Assembly (NCBI RefSeq): GCF_901709675.1
Contig: NC_051103.1
Location: forward strand, 3,209,501 to 3,273,500
Length of the DNA stretch: 64,000 nucleotides
Direction of reading: 5' to 3'
Source: Syngnathus acus
Taxonomy: Eukaryota > Chordata > Actinopteri > Syngnathiformes > Syngnathidae
The translations under genes were made by a program, and so were the position numbers. Below the pieces are notes generated by a model. The model ran no database searches and was not told the DNA's origin. It saw only the letters and a list, made by a program, of their open reading frames with translations. Of this stretch, positions 38,336 through 64,000 are shown piece by piece; positions within the stretch are counted from its first letter, which is position 1, and each line of letters starts with the position of its first letter.

Positions 38336-38395
38336 CTATATTTAGAGCACACCTTGAAAGAACAATTCAAATAGATCTCAATGTGCTAAATATAG
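38336..38395. promoter_or_regulatory. neurl2: Inverted pair of MEF2 sites upstream of neurl2
   Basis: CTATATTTAG (38336-38345) and CTAAATATAG (38386-38395) each fit the MEF2 consensus CTAWWWWTAG and are exact reverse complements of each other, centred 50 bases apart. They lie 320-380 bases upstream of the neurl2 start codon. An E-box (CATGTG) is present near 38558. The neighbour is a muscle gene in mammals, which makes MEF2 control reasonable. Confidence 0.55.
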
Positions 38396-38714
38396 CTTTT
38401 CAGGTCGGTGACATCACGATGAAAGTATTCCAAAGTCAATGTGCATGAATTATCCAAGGGGCTCTGTATCGCTCAAGCGGGGGACTGCATGTTGGCCAGC
38501 CCCTCTTTACACCAACACACACACATGCAGAGACACACATACCTTGCCATCTGTTCTCATGTGTTCAAAAATAGCCCAACCAGAAGCTTCCCAAGTGAGT
38601 GATAGCTTGACCAACTGCTGGTGTTGCTATCCCGATTGCGGAACTTGAGTGTTTACTTGCACTTTTCAATCATGCTCTTCCATTCCTAGCACTGAAGTGA
38701 CGCCTTCATAAAAG

Positions 38715-39666
38715 ATGGAAGCTTTTTCCGACCACTTTATGGAATTCCACCCGGTCCACGGGACCAACGTGCAACTGGACTACTCGGCGACCCAGGCCAC
38801 ACGTGTGGAGAGCTTCGCCAATGGAGTGTGCTTCAGCAAACAACCGTTAAAACCCGGGGAGATTTTTCTCATCGAGATTGAGGACAAGGAGCCCGGCTGG
38901 TGCGGCCACCTCCGGATGGGCCTGACCGCCAGGGACCCCAGGGACTTGGAGGTGGTTCCCGAATACTCCATCCCCGACCTGACTGACCTCGGCGACAGCT
39001 GGGTGTTTGCCATCACTCGCAACCACAATAAGGTCACGGAGGAGGTCGATGCGGGTGAAGGTGGTCAAGACCGCGGAGGAGAACTAGCCGGGGGTCAGAG
39101 ACTCGGACGAGGGGAGGCCGATAATCGGGGTGACGCCAACAGCAAACCAAAGACGTTTTTCACAGACTCTCATTTGCACATTGACGATGTTCGAATCCCC
39201 AGAGACAAGCTGGTCGGCCGTAGCCGGCCTGGACGCTTCAGCCACATTCTGGATGACTTGTACAAAACTAACGCTTTGCCGCCTACCGCTAGACGCAGCC
39301 GGATAGGAGTTTTGTATGTGGCGAAAGGCCGCGATCGAGGTGACATGCACATCGTCATCAACGGGGAGGACATGGGCGCTTCCGCAAAAGGCATCCCTAC
39401 CGTAAAGCCTCTTTACGCTGTCGTGGACGTATTTGCTGCTACTAAGTGTGTCAGGATTGTGCAGGTGGAGTACGGATGTGAGTGCCAACCCTCATTTTTG
39501 GTTGTTTTTATCTGTTTGATTTCTTTCCTAAATGATCTGCTTTTTTTTAGTCTCTTCTTTGCAGACACTGTGCAGGAAGTCAATCCAGAAGCACATTGTC
39601 CATAGAATGGCCATTGATTGGCTGGAGCTACCAGAGGCACTCAAGCACTTCTGCAAGTACGAGTGA
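38715..39666 (+). CDS. neurl2: Neuralized-like protein 2 (Ozz), NHR and SOCS-box protein
   Basis: Two coding exons, 38715-39477 and 39551-39666; 879 bases, 292 residues (human 285). The neuralized repeat domain runs from FHPVHGTNVQLDYS through TRVESFANGVCFSKQPLKPGE, GWCGHLRMGLTA, PRDKLVGRSRPGRFSHILDDLY, LPPTARRSRIGVLYV and MHIVINGEDMGASAKG to LYAVVDVFAATKCVRIVQVEYG. The second exon supplies a SOCS-box-like end, SLQTLCRKSIQKHIVHR to KHFCKYE. Known role: substrate adaptor of a Cullin-5 ubiquitin ligase in striated muscle. The acceptor is TTTTAG at 39541-39550, not the later GCAG, because only the first keeps phase and the FSSLQTL join. A Gly/Asp/Arg-rich insertion at about residues 110-146 interrupts the NHR domain. 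tex2 is divergent upstream; msrb1 follows 443 bases downstream. Confidence 0.93.
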
Positions 39667-40109
39667 AAACTGAAAATCCATAACGGGCAAAGCAATGGAG
39701 GAATTTCCTTTTGATTCACAACGACAAAGTGAACTGGGATTGTTTACTATCAACACGCATGATAATGAAGATTTTTTTTGAGTAGTCAACTGGGATAAAT
39801 AAGATTGTGGCTAAAATTTCCTGTGGTGTAAAATTAACCAGAAAACCAGTTGGTGCAGTTGTACACTACTACAAGAAGAATTAAAACGGAATGCTATATT
39901 TGGATATTTTCATTTCAATTCAAAAGTCAAGCTCAGGTTGTCAAACGCTGCCATCTAGCGACCATAAAGCCAAATGCAATGGGAGGAGTTCCCGTTTAAT
40001 CCCACGATAAAACAAAACACGGGATGCTGCAGTTTAGATCTGTTCTACATAGTCACTCACATCCCCTTTATTAATTTGAATCAATATTGATCTGCTGCAC
40101 ACCAACAAC
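39667..40109 (+). other. neurl2 3' end and msrb1 upstream region
   Basis: ATTAAA at 39880-39885 is a candidate neurl2 polyadenylation signal. The remaining 220 bases must hold the msrb1 promoter. No TATA box is seen. Confidence 0.4.
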
Positions 40110-40910
40110 ATGTCTTTCTGTCGATTCTTTGGCGGGGAGACCTACAAGGATCATTTTAAACCAGGTAAGCCTGCATTGTTACATAATGTGTGACTAAACC
40201 TGTCTTTCGTGTGGATTACAATAGATGCAGGCCAGCGTTGACTATTGTAGGCTTATATTGTCAATTACTGAATATTTTTGGAGAATTATGTAACCATACG
40301 AGGTGTGATTGTGTTGATGTGATTGTAGTTGGTTGCCCGTGGCGACCAATTTTACTCATTGCCAATTGGGAAAGGCTCCAGTTCACAGTTCCAATGAATG
40401 ATCTATTTATAATGAATTAATATTTATTATTGAATTACTTTGATCTATTTCTACAGGTATGTACGTGTGCTCTAATTGTAACCATCCACTGTTCTCGAGT
40501 CGCTCCAAGTTTGCTCACTCATCACCGTGGCCCGCTTTCACCGAGACCATCAGAGAGGACAGCGTGACCAAACTGATGGAGAGCCTCACAGCTTTCAAGG
40601 TCCGTGTGGATTTAACTGCCAGTGTGAGGTGGGAATTCATCATCACGTGTGTGTGTTTCTAGGTTCTATGCGGCAAATGCGGCAACGGGCTGGGTCACGA
40701 GTTTGTAAACGACGGGCCGGAAGAGGGGGTGTCCCGATTTTGAATATTCAGCCACTCTCTCAAGTTTGTCCCCAATAAAGGTGAGAAAACTACTCGAGAT
40801 AATTACTGAGTGGGCTGAGAACTAATCCAGGGTGTACACCACCTTTTGTCTAAAATGCATTCTGTGAATTTCTCTTTTTTTTTTTCTTTCCAGGCAAGGA
40901 CAAATATTAA
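40110..40910 (+). CDS. msrb1: Methionine-R-sulfoxide reductase B1, selenoprotein
   Basis: Four coding exons: 40110-40164, 40457-40599, 40663-40780 and 40894-40910; 333 bases, 110 residues with the TGA at 40741-40743 read as selenocysteine (residue 93; human Sec95). Two zinc-binding CxxC pairs are present, CSNC (23-26) and CGKC (69-72). [15 protein letters not shown] and CGNGLGHEF are family hallmarks. The sequence SRF[20 protein letters not shown] continues in frame through a further splice to a real TAA, and this continuation matches mammalian MSRB1. A SECIS-like hairpin lies just downstream. The enzyme reduces methionine-R-sulfoxide in cytosol and nucleus and can reverse actin oxidation. 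Automated annotation would likely end the protein early at residue 92. Confidence 0.95.
40320..40420. mobile_element. L2-like fragment in msrb1 intron 1
   Basis: GCGACCAATTTTACTC and GGGAAAGGCTCCAGTTCAC resemble the 3' tail phrases of fish L2 repeats. It is short and degenerate. Confidence 0.35.
40741..40743 (+). other. msrb1: Selenocysteine codon (TGA) of msrb1
   Basis: The TGA is in phase 0 within exon 3 (78 bases after the exon start). It sits at the catalytic position of MSRB1, after SRF and before IFS. The reading frame stays open to the next splice donor at 40781 and on to TAA in exon 4. Confidence 0.93.
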
Positions 40911-40940
40911 AGAGCGAGTTTTCTCTGTCGTACCTGGCCA

Positions 40941-41009
40941 GTATGAGCATGTGACGCAGCCAGGAGAAAGTCCCGAGAAGGACATCCTGTCTGCTGAAGT
41001 ATCTCAGAC
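40941..41009 (+). promoter_or_regulatory. msrb1: SECIS element of msrb1
   Basis: Helix I pairs GTATGAG (40941-40947) with CTCAGAC (41003-41009), one mismatch. The quartet is GTGA at 40951-40954 opposite TGA at 40995-40997. Helix II pairs GCAGCCAGGA (40956-40965) with TCCTGTCTGC (40985-40994), one mismatch. The apical AAA at 40967-40969 lies 12 bases after GTGA, at the expected distance. It starts 30 bases after the stop codon. The 5' quartet is GTGA, whereas most SECIS have ATGA. Pairing was done by eye. Confidence 0.82.
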
Positions 41010-41900
41010 CAACCACTTACACACAACATGGATGCTGGACCACATCAAAATACTGCTTTAGCAAAACACTGTACCTCATATTTAATCATAGTTATACACC
41101 ACTTAAGGTTGAAGGTCAACAAATGTTTCACATGATCTATGCACTCTATTTGGTTTTAAGTCCTATGCACAGTTTTTTTTTTTTTTTAGATACATTTTTT
41201 GCCATTGTCATGTGAAGTACAGAACACTTCATAACCAACTTTTGCAATTGCATCTGTAATTTGAGTGCCGTTTGCCCGGTTGTCCTCTAGAGGAAGCTAT
41301 CCCTCCTTCATTAGCTTGAGGCTAACCTGATTCAAAAGTGTCCTTGTACGAAACACGCTACTTACGCACTTCATCTGCCGCCCATGTCTATGTGATTGAA
41401 TGTGAACGTTGGGTTGCATGAGTGGCGCTTTCTGGCTCAGCTGCAGGCCGCATTCCTTGCGGTGGTGGCTTGGCAAAAGTCGCGGCGGTTTTGAGGAGTA
41501 GCCGGGCCGCCTGGTTTGAGAGGAAAGGCTGTCATTAGACAAGCAACACACACACGGTCATAGAAGAGTGTTTGGCAGACAACACATGGCTGTATTCTTG
41601 GATATGGCACACGAGAGCTACTACTTTGAACTTTTGTTGATATATTCACTGGTGTCACGCTTTCTCTTGCCTTGTTCGAGCTCTTGTTCCCTCGTCGACT
41701 CCAAACGGGCACAAATAAGAACTTCAATGAGTGTGTACAGTAAAGTCAGCAGGCCAAGGTATTCCAATGAATTACAGCCTCGGTGTGGCTCAGTGAGTCC
41801 ACTCGTGGGTTATTATAGTTTCACATGGTTGCTTTGTGGCAGTGCAGTATTTATAATACATTCACTGAAAATAAATTTGCAACCATTTAATATGTCTTCA
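41010..41900 (+). other. msrb1: msrb1 3' UTR (limit uncertain)
   Basis: The first clear AATAAA after the SECIS is at 41870-41875. An earlier end without a consensus signal is possible. Confidence 0.3.
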
Positions 41901-61154
<19,254 letters not shown>

Positions 61155-61300
61155 CACCAAAGCTTTTGAAAGTTGACAGCGGCGAGAGACAATGTGCATT
61201 ACCAAAGTTTTTTACTGTGTTAAACAGTCCTTGCAATCATTTCACTAGCTTTAAAAAAATGCAACAATCAAGCTAAATAAATGTTCGGTTTTATGTGGTG
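61155..61300 (+). other. hs3st 3' UTR (probable)
   Basis: AATAAA at 61276-61281 is 122 bases after the stop, giving a short 3' UTR if used. Later signals are possible. Confidence 0.5.
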
Positions 61301-61350
61301 AGAATTTTATAGATTAGCTCGAGTGCTATGATCAGATTACGACATAGCGC

Positions 61351-61670
61351 GAGGTGTGTCAGAAAAATTCCAGAACTTGGGTCACAAAAGCAAAGCAATA
61401 TCGCCCCCCTGTGGGTGCTTCACTACCATGCCCTGAGCATCTGACAGTTCCTGGCCAGACAGAACTTCCCATGCTGGAGAAACCTTCTTTGTCACCCGAC
61501 CAAAGGGGCAACGTGTTCATGATAAAAGCTAGCGATGGGAAAATGAAGCTTCAATTTTGCTTCATGAACCAGTTGTATTTTTGGCTCCTCAAAACGGCAC
61601 TGTTGGTTTTAAGAAAGGGTTAAAAAAAAAAATGGACAAGCCCTGGAAATTTTCTGACACACCTTGTATA
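61351..61670. mobile_element. MITE relic, copy C (longest)
   Basis: The left end GAGGTGTGTCAGAAAAATTC (61351-61370) and the right end, which reads AAGGTGTGTCAGAAAATTTC on the minus strand (ending about 61665), form terminal inverted repeats of about 28 bases with three or so mismatches. TA dinucleotides lie next to both ends, as for Tc1/mariner insertions. No transposase is recognisable inside. Confidence 0.75.
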
Positions 61671-64000
61671 TGCAGTAAGAGGCATTTATATTTCCTTCCC
61701 ATGGAACTCCATATCCTGTACTGTCTTTACAATTTTACAAGATGAAAGCACGGAAAGATGCAGCGGAAAGAGGAGCAAACAAGCACTTTGCAAAGTGTTA
61801 TTTATGTTGCAGAACTCTCTAATTAGAATTTTTTCTTGCGGAACATCCACAACCCGTACTCTCATTTAGCTGTACAGTTTATTTCAGAGATCCTAATTTA
61901 TAAGATGACAAGATATTATTGAAATGTTTTTCCTGAGACTTTTGTATAGGGAATTCTGCTGAAATTCTGACTAAAGTTTTTATTCTGAAATGTGTTTTGT
62001 ATTATTTAGCTTAGTGACTTTCTAAACTTGCCTGCTTGGACTCCCCTGATCTGCCAATGAAAATATTGCACAAGTTTGCAGGGAAAGGGTCAATTATAAA
62101 TTTGAGGTTAGCCTTTCTGATGTCTCAGCAATCAATTCAGCCGGCTGATTGGAGACCTGGCGATCTTTGACATCTTCAACCCTCCCCCCCTTCTCTTGAC
62201 CTTTTGACCTGTGAGTCTGCTCATCATATAGTGCAGAGCAAAACCCCCAACTCAGTTAATGGAGTCGCGTTTCGTGAGCCACACACAATGTGATCTAGAT
62301 CCTCAACAAAAAATAGGAAAGCCTCCATATTAAGATTGCATCATCAGGACTTCCTCTGCACGGGAGACAACGTGGATCAATAAGTGTCCGCTTTGTTTAT
62401 AGGCAGCGAGGTTGTGCTTATATGTGCTATGTCTCACTGTCACTTTGATTTAGCTCAAGGGTCAAGCGTAGGTCGCCATTAAAAAATTGTAGAATATTAT
62501 TTAACGCTTAATTTATGTGCGATCGATACGGAGTCTAAACCACACCCGGGGATTTATGTTTTTGTTTGATTGGAATATTATCGGCCTACCTTCATAATTT
62601 ACATCAGCGGCTCTCAAAGTGTGGCAGCAAATCCCTCATTCATCATCGGACTGATGTTAGTGAGGCCTAACTATATCGATATGTAAACAAGACGCTTGAG
62701 CTGCAAGCCCTTTCTACCATAAAGACCTGGCTTGGGTCCTAATAGCTTTGTTGATGCTACGCTGAAATTCCGCTGGTCCGTGTGTGTCTCCATGCAACAG
62801 TGAGGATGCACGGTATCCATCACACTTGAGGTTGAATAAATCCTAACTATACACAGACAGCGGATTATGGTTATTCATCATTATCATTGGGACAGAAAAA
62901 ATATACTTTAGTACTGCCCTATCTGGAAAAACATAAGCCGGGTCACTTGGATCTCAAGGTGCTACACCTTTAGTAATATTTAAAAATATTCCGTGAATTA
63001 ATTCTAATTTATTGTTATTTATTTATTTAAATTGAATTACTTGAATTTATTTTATTTATACACTAAATTATTTAAAAAATAAAAAAAAATTCTAAACCTC
63101 AGTTACCCGTTATGAAAGACCTGGCCTATAAAAATGAAACGTTGCCCTTGAGCACACAAGTTTGCCCACCCCTTCACTTAAGCCATAATCTTGCTGGCTT
63201 TCCATTTTCTAAATTGCGTTGCTTCTGCTAGCATTCCGGCTCACACACAAAAATCATCTCATTGAAGGATAAACCACTGGAAGCCGAATATTTGGGATAA
63301 GATACAGCTTGAAACAATTCTCTCATCATTATGGGACTGTTGGCAAACACGCATGACAACATGTATCTGACAGTAATGGAAGGGCGTGAGTCACTGGCTC
63401 GACGTTTTATACGAAGGCGACGGCATAGCTTCCAACTTAGCTCACAAGTGGAAGCAAACTTCAAAAACCTTTAATCCTTCAATCCTGCCGCCGTCTATTC
63501 ATTAGAACTTCCTGACCGGCTAGCAAATTACACGGCATGAGATTGGTTTAATTATCCGTCCGAGTCCACTTTAACGGGCAGCGTTTTAATTAGTTTCAAA
63601 GTCAAACCGGTTTACATTGTGCGATTGGTCGCGGCTTCTCCGGCAAAATCCCGCCTGCGAAGGGTCGACCGTTTGCACCCGCGTTTCCTCTCAACCTGGC
63701 AGATCAAGGCAGCGCTGGAGACTCATATGATACGATAATTACTGGGAATACATCCAAATCCCCGTTGCTGCATGCTTGTATGTTCTATTTTCCGTTTGAG
63801 CGCTCTCCTGCTGACAGCTTGTTAAATGAACGGGCCCTCTCGTTGATTGCGGCGCGAGCGAACGCCAGGTCAAGTGAGGATTCGCGTTGCTTCGGCTCCA
63901 ACGCGTTTGGTGGTTTGCTTGATTTACATTTCAGGGAAAGGAGGGAAAAGCAGCCAGGCGTTGACTAAATAAAAAAAATAAATGATTTGGAGAATCGGCT
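61671..64000. other. Noncoding spacer to window end
   Basis: No exon is supported. A hAT-like start (CAGCGGCTCTCAAAGTGTGG at about 62606) and AT-rich runs (62990-63090) are seen. The part from about 63500 to 63760 is complex and non-repetitive with ATTA cores and may be regulatory. Confidence 0.4.

Noticed and set aside
39551-39569. Alternative neurl2 acceptor at TTTGCAG (about 39564)
   Set aside because: It would shift the frame; the acceptor at 39550 keeps phase and gives the conserved SLQTLCR start.
40332-40346. GTTGCC-CGT-GGCGAC as an RFX X-box
   Set aside because: It lies within an L2-like fragment and has a 3-base spacer, so a regulatory role is less likely than at 50814.
40663-40743. 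TGA in msrb1 exon 3 as a true stop or a pseudogene sign
   Set aside because: It falls at the known Sec position, coding continues through another splice, and a SECIS-like hairpin follows.
61354-61623. 89-codon frame as a small gene
   Set aside because: It starts inside the terminal repeat of the MITE and shows no family resemblance.

Overview
This window is vertebrate nuclear DNA, almost certainly from a ray-finned (teleost) fish. The evidence is spliced genes with GT-AG introns, vertebrate orthologues with fish-like compact introns, long (CA)n and (CATT)n microsatellites, a tRNA-derived SINE with an L2-type 3' tail, and a foxl3 forkhead gene, a paralogue known from fish and largely lost in placental mammals. 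I cannot name the species.

Layout from left to right. 1-475: possible last codons and 3' end of an unidentified plus-strand gene. 1860-4135: repeat-rich spacer with a duplicated polyadenylation block, a foldback element, a SINE and a 163-bp CA run. 4823-6189: foxl3 (+). 6190-8976: noncoding, with a block that looks like conserved regulatory DNA. 8977-15699: tom1l2 (-), 15 coding exons, with a 27-alanine run. 16343-18005: atpaf2 (-), 8 exons. 18627-19998: gid4 (+), 6 exons, divergent from atpaf2. 20000-24972: spacer with microsatellites and a transposon relic. 24973-28447: noxo1 (+), 8 exons. 31964-36694: tex2 (-), 11 coding exons. 38715-39666: neurl2 (+), 2 exons. 40110-40910: msrb1 (+), 4 exons, with an in-frame TGA selenocysteine codon and a SECIS-like hairpin. 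48019-61154: a heparan sulfate 3-O-sulfotransferase of the 3/6 group (+), two exons around a 12-kb intron. 61155-64000: short 3' UTR, a transposon relic and spacer.

For every named gene I joined the exons by hand. Reading phase is kept across all junctions and total coding lengths are multiples of three: foxl3 239 aa, tom1l2 545, atpaf2 286, gid4 218, noxo1 495, tex2 1017, neurl2 292, msrb1 110, hs3st 360. UTR limits, promoters and repeat family names are less certain.

The genes do not form one pathway. They cover germ-cell transcription (foxl3), endosomal sorting (tom1l2), F1-ATPase assembly (atpaf2), Pro/N-degron recognition (gid4), NADPH oxidase organisation (noxo1), lipid transfer at ER contacts (tex2), muscle ubiquitin ligase (neurl2), methionine sulfoxide repair (msrb1) and heparan sulfate modification. 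No evidently new biological system is visible. The most notable points are the tom1l2 alanine run, the msrb1 selenocysteine/SECIS pair with a GTGA quartet, the inverted MEF2 pair upstream of neurl2, an RFX-type palindrome and an exon-like island in the hs3st intron, and three relics of one MITE family.
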